NCBI GenBank assembly: GCA_022736275.1
Contig: DZBJ01000015.1
Span: 1 to 60,333 of the forward strand
From: Rikenella microfusus
Lineage (GTDB): Bacteria > Bacteroidota > Bacteroidia > Bacteroidales > VadinHA17
Reading direction: 5' to 3'
DNA: 60,333 bases
Position numbers and translations under genes: made by a program. The notes beneath the pieces were generated by a model. The model was not told where the DNA came from, ran no database searches, and saw nothing but the letters and a program-made list of their open reading frames with translations. Below, piece after piece: positions 42,732 to 50,229 of this stretch. Numbering within the stretch: the first letter of the stretch is position 1; each line of letters starts with the position of its first letter.

Positions 42732-42994
42732 CCAGTTTCCTTGATATACTGCTCTACATACAGATTGCCCTCTGCGCACCCTGCCTCTACCGTATCATAA
42801 GGGGACCGACTATACCTGACCGGATGGTGGGTATTGACATCTTCGGGATCCTCGTGGTGGGCATCTGCGGCATAATTACGGTGCAGACCGGCAAGGCCTT
42901 CATTCTTGATATCGGGATTGCCTGGGTCATTCTCAGCTTTATCGGAACCCTTACGCTGGCAAAATACCTCAGCGGAAAAAAACTGAACGAATAA
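42728..42994 (+). CDS. MnhF/MrpF-like antiporter subunit
   Basis: An 88-residue protein with three helices. YRIIRGPTIPDRMVGIDIFG is the MrpF signature, with Arg-Gly-Pro-Thr and Asp-Arg. The third helix (FILDIGIAWVILSFIGTLTLAKYL) is also conserved. It overlaps the MrpE-like gene by 4 bases and precedes MrpG by 1 base. Confidence 0.91.
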   Translation: MTSFLDILLYIQIALCAPCLYRIIRGPTIPDRMVGIDIFGILVVGICGIITVQTGKAFILDIGIAWVILSFIGTLTLAKYLSGKKLNE

Positions 42995-42995
42995 T

Positions 42996-43313
42996 ATGGC
43001 AGCCATAATCTTAATTTCGATAGGAGTTATCTTCAACATCTTCGGGTGTATCGGACTGATAAGGCTTCCTGACATGTACAACAGGCTGCAGGCAGCCACC
43101 AAGTGTGTTACCCTGGGATGCTGCAGCATCCTGGTGGGTGTAATGGTACACTACGGATTAGGCGGTGCAGGCTTCAGAGCCCTCGTGGCCATTCCAATCC
43201 TCTTCTTCACGGCCACAGTGGCAGCCCATGCCCTCGTAAGGGGAGCATACCATTTCGGTACCAAAATGGATGAAAGGAGTGTTAAGGACGATTACATGGA
43301 GGCAGTGAAATGA
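42996..43313 (+). CDS. MnhG/MrpG-like antiporter subunit
   Basis: A 105-residue protein with three helices. GVIFNIFGCIGLIRLPDMYNRLQAATKCVTLG carries the conserved Gly-Leu-x-Arg-x-Pro-Asp-x-Tyr-x-Arg pattern of MrpG. It is the last antiporter gene; the NuoI-like ferredoxin gene overlaps its end by 4 bases. Confidence 0.91.
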   Translation: MAAIILISIGVIFNIFGCIGLIRLPDMYNRLQAATKCVTLGCCSILVGVMVHYGLGGAGFRALVAIPILFFTATVAAHALVRGAYHFGTKMDERSVKDDYMEAVK

Positions 43314-43930
43314 AGTACCCTAAACTGAGAGAGCTGAAGGAGGCAGTGATATCACTGGTCACACCGGCATACACCTCAAAATTCCCGGCTGAGGAGCATG
43401 TGCCGTTCAAGGACTTCAGAGGAAAACCCGTGGTTGACGATGCCAACTGCGTGGGATGTGAAACATGCGCCAACGTATGCCCTCCGCTGGCAATAACCTT
43501 CATTGATGACAGGGAGAAGAAGGTCAGGACCATAAGACGGGATTACGGAAAGTGCATCTTCTGCGGACAGTGCCAGGAACACTGTATCACCGGCAAAGGA
43601 GTAAAACTCTCAGACAAGATCTATGAAATGGCTGTCTTTGACAGGGCCGCCAACGTGGAATACCAGGAGAAGGAACTGCTTGTGTGCGAGAGCTGCGGTG
43701 CCGTCATCACAACTGTGGAACACCTCAACTTCATGCACCGCAAGCTTGGCCCGAAAGCCTTCTCATCGGTTCTGAACCTCAATATACTTAACAGTAAACT
43801 CAAACTTGCCGAGGGTCAGGACCTGTCGTCCGAAATTGGCGAGACCCTTCACAGGAAGGATATGTTCAACATCATCTGCCCGAACTGCCTGAGACAGGTC
43901 ACGGTCAAGTATCTTTTCAGAGGTGCCTGA
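43310..43930 (+). CDS. NuoI/MbhN-like ferredoxin subunit with extra CxxC pair
   Basis: A 206-residue protein binding two [4Fe-4S] clusters at CVGCETCANVCPP (near residue 47) and CIFCGQCQEHC (near 84). This NuoI-type subunit links the electron donor to the hydrogenase small subunit. The C-terminal half adds CESCG (near 128) and CPNC (near 195), which could bind zinc or another cluster; NuoI-type proteins are usually shorter. It overlaps the MrpG-like gene by 4 bases and the peptidase gene by 8. Placing the NuoI-like gene after the Mrp genes recalls Mbh operons, where mbhN is last. Confidence 0.9.
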   Translation: MKYPKLRELKEAVISLVTPAYTSKFPAEEHVPFKDFRGKPVVDDANCVGCETCANVCPPLAITFIDDREKKVRTIRRDYGKCIFCGQCQEHCITGKGVKLSDKIYEMAVFDRAANVEYQEKELLVCESCGAVITTVEHLNFMHRKLGPKAFSSVLNLNILNSKLKLAEGQDLSSEIGETLHRKDMFNIICPNCLRQVTVKYLFRGA

Positions 43931-44378
43931 GAAACTTATATCCCTTCTTTCTCATGATGACCGCAAAATACTCTTTGTCGGTATCGGCAACCTGCTGAGA
44001 CAGGATGACGGAGCGGGAGTATTCATAAGCATGCGGATCAGGGAGACTGACCGTATTAAAGTCATCACCCCGGAGGTAAGCATCGAAAACTATATCGGAA
44101 AGATCAACTCCATAGATCATGATATACTGGTCCTTATCGATTGCGTTGACATGAAAAGGGCACCGGGGAGCTTTGACCTGATACCGGTGGATCAGGTCAA
44201 TGACCTTACATTCAACACCCACAACATCTCCCTGAAAAAACTCTCTGAATTCTTCAGAAAAGAGGTGCTGATACTGGCAATTCAACCCGAATCTGTTGCA
44301 TTCGGTGAAAATATATCGTATATTGTACATGAAGCTTGTAACAAAATAATTGAACTCATAAATAAAAAGGAGGTGTAA
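43923..44378 (+). CDS. hydrogenase maturation endopeptidase (HycI/HyaD family)
   Basis: A 151-residue M52-type nickel-dependent endopeptidase. ILFVGIGNLLRQDDGAGVFIS has the GxGN..xxDDGxG motif with the nickel-binding Asp, and LVLIDCVDM supplies the second acidic region. It clips the C-terminal extension of the large subunit after nickel insertion. The GTG start overlaps the upstream gene by 8 bases. The lone large subunit in this operon (35799-37004), with its ~44-residue tail after the Cys pair, is the obvious substrate. A Shine-Dalgarno for the next gene overlaps its last codons. Confidence 0.9.
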   Translation: MPEKLISLLSHDDRKILFVGIGNLLRQDDGAGVFISMRIRETDRIKVITPEVSIENYIGKINSIDHDILVLIDCVDMKRAPGSFDLIPVDQVNDLTFNTHNISLKKLSEFFRKEVLILAIQPESVAFGENISYIVHEACNKIIELINKKEV

Positions 44379-44379
44379 A

Positions 44380-44793
44380 ATGGCCGTTGAATATTTATGC
44401 AAGGCTTGCAGGGGACATCTTAATGTCAAGACCTCTATAGTGCTCTCTGCCACGAAGATCAACAGCACAAGGAGAGGCCTTGTACTCTTGAATCCCGAAC
44501 TTGGAAACTATACCAAAACGACACACCCCTCCTTCGACCTTGAGCTGGGTTCAGAGTACCTTATCAATTGCCCTATCTGTCATTCACAGCTCAATAGCAT
44601 GAAGTATCCCCACCTGGTCAGGATTATCATGATTGATGAGAACGGCAAGGAGTTCGATATCTATTTCTCGGGTATTGTCGGCGAAAACTGCACCTACAAG
44701 ATCAGCGAGACAGGGGTCGAGAAAACCGGTCCAGACACCAACCTTTACGACAAATACTTCGGTATTCCGAAGGAAGACCGCAAGTACCTATAA
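44380..44793 (+). CDS. CxxC zinc-ribbon-like protein of unknown function, end of hydrogenase operon
   Basis: A 137-residue protein. Two cysteine pairs, YLCKACRG (near residue 8) and INCPICHSQ (near 64), probably bind one zinc ion. There is no signal peptide or membrane helix. A middle strand-rich section (LVRIIMIDENGKEFDIYFSG) and the tail TNLYDKYFGIPKEDRKYL follow. It starts 1 base after the endopeptidase stop with a strong ribosome-binding site (AAGGAGGT at 44367-44374), so it belongs to the operon. A role as an assembly factor or nickel/iron chaperone is an inference from position only. It is not HypA: no N-terminal Met-His-Glu. Confidence 0.75.
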   Translation: MAVEYLCKACRGHLNVKTSIVLSATKINSTRRGLVLLNPELGNYTKTTHPSFDLELGSEYLINCPICHSQLNSMKYPHLVRIIMIDENGKEFDIYFSGIVGENCTYKISETGVEKTGPDTNLYDKYFGIPKEDRKYL

Positions 44794-44794
44794 T

Positions 44795-44868
44795 AGGCAA
44801 TAGAGGGGCAAGCGTTAAATAATGACCCCATGGGTTATTTTAGTGATGCGGCCAGATTGCAGGGGAGG
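44795..44868 (+). repeat. 74-bp intergenic palindromic repeat, copy B
   Basis: Aligns with 11230-11303; see that entry for the shared blocks. It starts 1 base after the hydrogenase operon's last stop, so it may shape the transcript end. The rest of 44869-45063 holds only low-complexity repeats (CAGTCGGCAGTC, GACTTTCGACTTTC) and no gene. Confidence 0.6.
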
Positions 44869-44984
44869 AAATAATCCAGTCGGCAGTCTAAATCAGTCGG
44901 CAGTCAGCGGTCAGCAGTTGGCAATTACTTGATTAACTGTCAGACTGTAGACTGAGGACTGAGAAAAGATCTTCAGACTTTCGA

Positions 44985-45004
44985 TTACGGACTTTACAGA
45001 CTTT
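44985..45004 (+). repeat. 22-nt dispersed repeat, copy 3 (20 bases)
   Basis: TTACGGACTTTACAGACTTT is shared exactly with 9856-9875 and 11363-11382. It is embedded in a run of related GACTTT units at 44970-45030. Confidence 0.55.
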
Positions 45005-45063
45005 AGACTTTCTGGACTTTCGACTTTCTGCCTGTTGTCAGTTGCCTGGACTGACTCTGTTAT

Positions 45064-45213
45064 TTAAGACATATATGCCCTGATCAGGATGACTGCCCCC
45101 TTAATCGGGGTGAACTCTCCGTGACCGTCAGGCACGATAATGTTATGCCTCTCCTGGCCGGAGAAAACAACCGATTGCAAAGCAAGCACAACAAGGATTG
45201 CAAGCCTCTTCAT
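45064..45213 (-). CDS. possible 49-residue secreted peptide or gene remnant
   Basis: A short frame starting with a good Sec signal, MKRLAILVVLALQSVVFSGQ, followed by ERHNIIVPDGHGEFTP, then KGAVILIRAYMS and a stop. The signal peptide makes it more than chance, but the mature part is only 29 residues. It may be the 5' remnant of a larger secreted protein cut off by rearrangement, as the repeat-rich sequence starts right after its stop. It lies opposite in direction to the flanking genes. Confidence 0.35.
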   Translation of the reverse strand: MKRLAILVVLALQSVVFSGQERHNIIVPDGHGEFTPIKGAVILIRAYMS

Positions 45214-45301
45214 AGTTGCTGAATTAATGAGTACTTAAGACACTAATTTAGTTTTTTATTGCTATTTTTCCGTCAAACCTGAAAACCATCAAAGAATCAA
45301 T

Positions 45302-46045
45302 ATGAAAGAAACAGGTAAGTATTCGTTCGGGATCGGAGACAGGTTCTCCCACCAGGGAAAGGCCCAGCTTGAGGTACTGATGAAAACCGCAACCGAACTC
45401 GGCATTCATATCACTCCTGTCTGGAACAAGTCGAACAGGGAACACAACATAGTGCATTCAGAGCCGGCAGACACACATGCCGAGGCAGACGCAGCGGTAA
45501 AAGCCATGAATTACAGCGGACCATACTTCGTTAATGCTGACCATATCAATCTCAGCACCGTTGGCCGGTTTATTGACCACTCTGATTTTTTTACCCTTGA
45601 GGTGGCCGACTATATCGGCAAAAGAGCATCAGACACTGACATAGAAGGATTTGTGGAGGCTCACCTGCAGTTCTGCGGACATCTGGAAATCCCGGGCATC
45701 GCCGGCCTTGACATTGCCAAACTCATCTACCGAAGGACCTTCGAAAGACGCGAAGAGCTTTGCGGACCCTACGCAACAGTCATTGATATCAAACCGGAGC
45801 TTCTTCCTGCAGCTGAGGTTGTGGATTCATGGGATAACCTGAAATTTGCCGAAACCCTGAGGCATGTGCCGGGAAATCCGAATTATAATCCCAGCTTCCG
45901 CCAGTTGATTCATGTAGGTTACAAGGTGGCCTCCGAACTCGGAGTTGTCTATACTGATGCACTGAAGACAAATGCCGGGGTGATTGCCGGCTGCGTGAAG
46001 GAGAATCTCTATGACAGACATATCAGCCTTCTGTTCAGACAATGA
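45302..46045 (+). CDS. tagaturonate-epimerase-like protein lacking its central region
   Basis: A 247-residue protein made of two ends of the UxaE-type family. The first ~125 residues (KYSFGIGDRFSHQGKAQLEVLMKTA, PVWNKSNREHNIVHSEPA, NADHINLSTVGRF) match the family start. From about residue 137 (RTFERREELCGPYATVIDIKPELLPAAEVV, LRHVPGNPNYNPSFRQLIHVGYKVASELG) it matches the family end. Full-length members, as I recall them, exceed 400 residues; the missing middle should hold most metal and substrate residues. The join near residues 128-135 is in frame without a stop. The intact protein would interconvert tagaturonate and fructuronate. Here it may be inactive, repurposed, or a deletion or assembly artefact. 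It heads the hexuronate gene set. Confidence 0.75.
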   Translation: MKETGKYSFGIGDRFSHQGKAQLEVLMKTATELGIHITPVWNKSNREHNIVHSEPADTHAEADAAVKAMNYSGPYFVNADHINLSTVGRFIDHSDFFTLEVADYIGKRASDTDIEGFVEAHLQFCGHLEIPGIAGLDIAKLIYRRTFERREELCGPYATVIDIKPELLPAAEVVDSWDNLKFAETLRHVPGNPNYNPSFRQLIHVGYKVASELGVVYTDALKTNAGVIAGCVKENLYDRHISLLFRQ

Positions 46046-46177
46046 CTCTTATAACTGATCTTGATTACCGGGGATGAGTTACGTCACAAGAAGACTCATC
46101 GGGGAACAGTTCAGTCACCCAAAGAGACCTTCACAAAACAGATAAAAGTAAAATTCGATAACTGAATCAGCTGTAAA

Positions 46178-47584
46178 ATGAAAGAATTTATCCACGAAGA
46201 TTTCCTTCTGCAGAACGAGTTCGCGAAAAAACTCTACCATGAGCATTCTGAAGGCATGCCGATAATAGACTACCACTGCCATCTCAGTCCTGAAGCCATT
46301 GCTGCCGACAGGCGCTTTGACGACCTGGGGCAGCTGTGGCTCGAGGGCGATCATTACAAGTGGAGGGCCATGAGGACAAACGGCGTCGGCGAGAAATACA
46401 TAACCGGGAACGAGACCACCTTCAGGGAGAAATATGACCGCTGGGCTGAGACTGTACCGTATACAATGCGCAACCCTCTCTATGCATGGACCCACCTCGA
46501 GCTGAAAAGGGTTTTCGGTATCAGCAGGATACTCAATCCTTCCACCGCGCCGGAGATATGGGAGGAGTGCACTGACCTGCTCCATAAATCCGGATTCTCG
46601 ACGCGGGGCCTCATTAAGAAATTCAACGTCGAGGTCATCTGCACCACAGATGATCCGGTGGACAACCTGGAACATCACAAGAAACTGAAAGACAGCGACT
46701 TTGAAGTCAAGGTTCTCCCGGCCTGGAGGTCTGACAGGGCCATGGCAGTGGAAAACCCGCCAAAGTTCAAAGATTATGTCAAAACACTCTCAGAAGTATC
46801 AGACACTGATATCAAAGGCTTTGACTCGCTTCTTGAGGCCCTCCGTAAAAGACATCACTATTTCGCTGATGCCGGCTGCATCCTCAGCGATCACGGCACA
46901 GAACAGTTTTACTCCGAAGAGTGCACCGCGGGAGAGGCAGATAACATATTCAGGAAGGTCGTCTCAGGTACCAACCTGAGCCATGGGGAGGTGTTGAAGT
47001 TCAAATCGGCCATGCTTTACGAGCTGGCAGTGATGGACGCAGAGCGGGGATGGACACAGCAGTTCCACTACGGCGCTATCCGCAATAACAACAGCCGGAT
47101 GCTTGCCATGCTTGGTCCGGATACCGGATATGACTCCATGGGCGATTTCACAGTGGCAAAAGACCTTTCCAGGCTGCTTGACCGGCTCGAAACCGGCGGG
47201 AAGCTTGCAAAAACGATACTTTATAATCTCAACCCGAGGGATAACGAAATGATTGCCACAATGATCGGCAACTTCCAGGACGGCAGTGTCCCGGGGAAGA
47301 TCCAGTTCGGCGCCGGATGGTGGTTCCTTGACCAGGAGACGGGCATGATCAACCAGATGAACACACTGTCGCTTATAGGACTGCTGAGCAGGTTTGTGGG
47401 TATGCTTACCGATTCGAGAAGCTTTATCTCATACCCGCGGCACGAATACTTCAGGAGGATCCTCTGCAACATGATTGGGGATGATATCGAAAAAGGAAAG
47501 CTTCCGGAAACGGAGACGGAGACCATAGGAAAAATGGTGGAAAACATCTCTTACTACAACGCCAGGAACTATTTCGGATTTTAG
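46178..47584 (+). CDS. uxaC: glucuronate isomerase
   Basis: A 468-residue amidohydrolase-fold isomerase that converts D-glucuronate to D-fructuronate (and galacturonate to tagaturonate). Seen: PIIDYHCHLSPEAIAADRRFDDL near residue 28 with the metal His pair, then HYKWRAMRTNGV, ICTTDDPVDNLEHHKKL near 154, and WTQQFHYGAIRNNNSRML near 290. It ends NISYYNARNYFGF, a usual C-terminus for the family. It lies 132 bases after the epimerase-like gene and 132 before the transporter. Length and motifs are complete, so this step is functional. Confidence 0.95.
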   Translation: MKEFIHEDFLLQNEFAKKLYHEHSEGMPIIDYHCHLSPEAIAADRRFDDLGQLWLEGDHYKWRAMRTNGVGEKYITGNETTFREKYDRWAETVPYTMRNPLYAWTHLELKRVFGISRILNPSTAPEIWEECTDLLHKSGFSTRGLIKKFNVEVICTTDDPVDNLEHHKKLKDSDFEVKVLPAWRSDRAMAVENPPKFKDYVKTLSEVSDTDIKGFDSLLEALRKRHHYFADAGCILSDHGTEQFYSEECTAGEADNIFRKVVSGTNLSHGEVLKFKSAMLYELAVMDAERGWTQQFHYGAIRNNNSRMLAMLGPDTGYDSMGDFTVAKDLSRLLDRLETGGKLAKTILYNLNPRDNEMIATMIGNFQDGSVPGKIQFGAGWWFLDQETGMINQMNTLSLIGLLSRFVGMLTDSRSFISYPRHEYFRRILCNMIGDDIEKGKLPETETETIGKMVENISYYNARNYFGF

Positions 47585-47716
47585 TTATCAGAAGAGAAAA
47601 GATGTCAGGTTTCGAACGGATTCAGGTCGTACTCATTATAAAAATCAGGACAGCTTCTGCATGAGACGGCCTGACCTGTACATTTTATTAATCGAACTAA
47701 ACTTCAAACCCGTACC

Positions 47717-49246
47717 ATGCCTCCGCAAACCACTGCTGCCAAGATGACAAACTACAGGTGGGCCATAACCTCCCTCCTGTTTTTTTCCGTAGCTATCAAC
47801 TACATGGACCGCCAGGTTCTCTCACTGACGTGGAAGGGCTTTATCGCGCCTGAGTTTCACTGGACCAACAATGACTACGGAACAATTACCGGTCTCTTCT
47901 CGATTTTTTATGCCGTATGCCTGCTTTTTGCAGGGCGGTTTGTAGACTGGATAGACACGAAGAAGGGATTCCTCTGGGCCATCGGAGTATGGTCGGCAGG
48001 CGCAGTGATTCATGCCTTCTGCGGTATAGCCACCTCAGGCATCACGGCAGGCAAGTGGTTTGTTGGCTTTGAAGAGGTGCGGCAATTAATCGGTACCGTA
48101 GACGACATAGGAATGGTAACCTCCGTCAGCGTCACTTTATTCATATTCGCGCGCTTCGTGCTGGCACTGGGCGAGGCGGGCAATTTCCCGGCGGCGATCA
48201 AGACCACTGCCGAATTCTTCCCTAAAAAGGATAGGGCATTTTCAACCAGCATATTCAATTCAGGGGCACAGGTTGGTGCCCTCATCGCCCCGGTATCAAT
48301 ACCCGTTATCGCTGCAAAATACGGATGGGAAATGGCATTTATAGTCATCGGTGCCATAGGGTTCATCTGGATGGGATTCCGGATTTTCATGTACAAAAAG
48401 CCTCACCTCCACCCTCTGATAAACAAGGCCGAGCTCGACTACATCAACCAGGACACGATTGCTGAGACAAAGGCAAACAACAATGTGGAGAAGATTGAAA
48501 AGAAGATGCCATTCAGGCAGTGTTTCAGGTACAGGCAGACATGGGCATTTGCTTTCGGCAAATTCATGACTGACGGTGTCTTGTGGTTCTACCTCTTCTG
48601 GACTCCTACCTACCTGAGTGATGTTTACGGGCTTACCTCAGACACCAACATGGCCAAGTTACTGATATTTGTGCTCTATGCAATCGTAATGCTTTCAATC
48701 ATCGGGGGCTGGCTTCCACGGTATTTCGTTGACAGGCTGGGGATGAACCCTTATGCAGGGCGTATGCGCGCCATGCTTATCTTTGCCTTCTTCCCGCTGC
48801 TGGCTCTGCTGGCACAGCCCCTTGCAGGCTTCTCCTACTGGTACCCTGTCATAATCATAGGTATCGCAGGCGCCGCCCACCAGGCCTGGTCAGCTAACCT
48901 CTTCTCAACCATCGGTGACATGTTCCCGAAGTCAGCCGTGGCAACCATCACGGGCATCGGAGGCATGGCCGGAGGCTTCGGCGCCTTCATGATAAACAAA
49001 GGATCCGGCGTCCTGTTTGACTTTGCCTCCGGCACGACCATGATCGCCGGCAAGGTGAGCGTGATGACAAAGGAGCTACTTGCAGCCGGAACACAGTATG
49101 TCACTGAACCGTTGAAATTCTTCGGATTCGAAGGAATCAGGGCAGGTTATTTTATCATTTTCTGTATATGCGCGGTAGCTTACCTCATTGGATGGATAGT
49201 CATTAAGACCCTTGTTCCGAAGTATAAACCTATAACTGTTGAATAG
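47717..49246 (+). CDS. MFS hexuronate transporter (ExuT/anion:cation symporter type)
   Basis: A 509-residue major facilitator with about twelve helices. FSVAINYMDRQVLSLTWKGF in helix 1 and GRFVDWIDTKKGFLWAIGVWSAG (the helix 2-3 loop motif) match the anion:cation symporter group that includes ExuT. FARFVLALGEAGNFPAAIKTTAEFFPKKDRA is also typical (RFxLGxGEAxNFPA). It carries a helix-3/4 insert (about residues 100-130) and a charged central loop. Next to uxaC, hexuronates are the likely substrate. It is followed after 14 bases by the SDR gene. Confidence 0.88.
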   Translation: MPPQTTAAKMTNYRWAITSLLFFSVAINYMDRQVLSLTWKGFIAPEFHWTNNDYGTITGLFSIFYAVCLLFAGRFVDWIDTKKGFLWAIGVWSAGAVIHAFCGIATSGITAGKWFVGFEEVRQLIGTVDDIGMVTSVSVTLFIFARFVLALGEAGNFPAAIKTTAEFFPKKDRAFSTSIFNSGAQVGALIAPVSIPVIAAKYGWEMAFIVIGAIGFIWMGFRIFMYKKPHLHPLINKAELDYINQDTIAETKANNNVEKIEKKMPFRQCFRYRQTWAFAFGKFMTDGVLWFYLFWTPTYLSDVYGLTSDTNMAKLLIFVLYAIVMLSIIGGWLPRYFVDRLGMNPYAGRMRAMLIFAFFPLLALLAQPLAGFSYWYPVIIIGIAGAAHQAWSANLFSTIGDMFPKSAVATITGIGGMAGGFGAFMINKGSGVLFDFASGTTMIAGKVSVMTKELLAAGTQYVTEPLKFFGFEGIRAGYFIIFCICAVAYLIGWIVIKTLVPKYKPITVE

Positions 49247-49260
49247 AAACATAAGAGCTT

Positions 49261-50106
49261 ATGAATGATTTTAGCGATCTGAAAGGAAAAGTGGCCGCCA
49301 TCACAGGCGGCAGCGGGGTGATAGGGCAAACCCTTGTAAAAGGACTGTGCGACGCCGGAGTGACAGTCATCATCCTTGACCTCAACCCGGCAAAGGGAGC
49401 CGTCACCGCGGCTGAGATGGCAGCCAGGCCCGACTGCAGCGTGGCTGCTGCCATCGGCGCCAGCGTGACCGACAGAGAGTCGCTGCTGAAAGCCCGCGAT
49501 GAGATAAGGGCTGCTTTCGGGACACTCGACATACTGGTCAACTGCGCCGGCGGAAACAAAGCCTCAGCCACAACGGCAAAAGAGTATATCAGCAGGGATG
49601 ACAATGACCTTAAGGGAACATTCTTTGATCTCGACATCGAAGGATTTGACGGTGTCTTCGATCTGAATTTCAAGGGGACTGTCCTTCCTTCCATGATACT
49701 TGGCGAGGATATGGTCAGGAAAGGGAGCGGTTCAATACTGAATATATCATCCATGAACGCTTACAGGCCACTTACCAAGATACCTGCATACTCTGCCGCG
49801 AAGGCTGCCGTCAACAACTTCACACAGTGGCTGGCGGTACACTTTGCTCCTTCAGGTGTCAGGGTCAATGCCATCGCTCCCGGATTCCTTCTAACTAACC
49901 AGAACCGGTTCCTTCTTACAGATGAGCAGACGGGTGAAATGACGCCGCGCGGCAGAAAGATATTAGCTGCCACACCTATGGGACGATATGCTGAGCCTGA
50001 AGAGCTGGTGGGAACCATGCTCTACCTGCTGTCAGACACATCGTCATTCGTGACAGGCGTGGTTATACCGGTAGACGGAGGATTCAGCGCATACAGCGGT
50101 GTATAG
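49261..50106 (+). CDS. SDR oxidoreductase, D-mannonate oxidoreductase (fructuronate reductase)-like
   Basis: A 281-residue short-chain dehydrogenase. The cofactor motif is AAITGGSGVIGQTL, followed by ILVNCAGG, the catalytic Ser in ILNISSMNAYRPL, and YSAAKAAV with the Tyr-x-x-x-Lys pair. NAIAPGFLLTNQNRFLL and the closing VIPVDGGFSAYSGV fit the subgroup containing Bacillus UxuB/YjmF. It should reduce D-fructuronate to D-mannonate with NAD(P)H. The 14-base gap from the transporter gene supports an operon. The substrate assignment rests on neighbours and overall similarity, not on specific residues. Confidence 0.85.
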   Translation: MNDFSDLKGKVAAITGGSGVIGQTLVKGLCDAGVTVIILDLNPAKGAVTAAEMAARPDCSVAAAIGASVTDRESLLKARDEIRAAFGTLDILVNCAGGNKASATTAKEYISRDDNDLKGTFFDLDIEGFDGVFDLNFKGTVLPSMILGEDMVRKGSGSILNISSMNAYRPLTKIPAYSAAKAAVNNFTQWLAVHFAPSGVRVNAIAPGFLLTNQNRFLLTDEQTGEMTPRGRKILAATPMGRYAEPEELVGTMLYLLSDTSSFVTGVVIPVDGGFSAYSGV

Positions 50107-50139
50107 ACGAAACAATTTAAAACGGCGTTTGTTAAGGTG

Positions 50140-50217
50140 ATGGATATGCTGGCTGAGAAGCAGGACGAACTCATAGGCGAGTTCCGGAAGTCGTTGCCCG
50201 AAAAACCTTCATGGTAA
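50140..50217 (+). CDS. possible 25-residue frame between SDR and LarA genes
   Basis: A short frame, MDMLAEKQDELIGEFRKSLP and EKPSW, is fully open from the SDR stop onward and reads like the end of a helical protein. It may be a remnant of a lost gene or a small peptide. I have no homologue in mind; chance is a fair alternative. Confidence 0.2.
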   Translation: MDMLAEKQDELIGEFRKSLPEKPSW

Positions 50218-50229
50218 AGACATAAAAAA

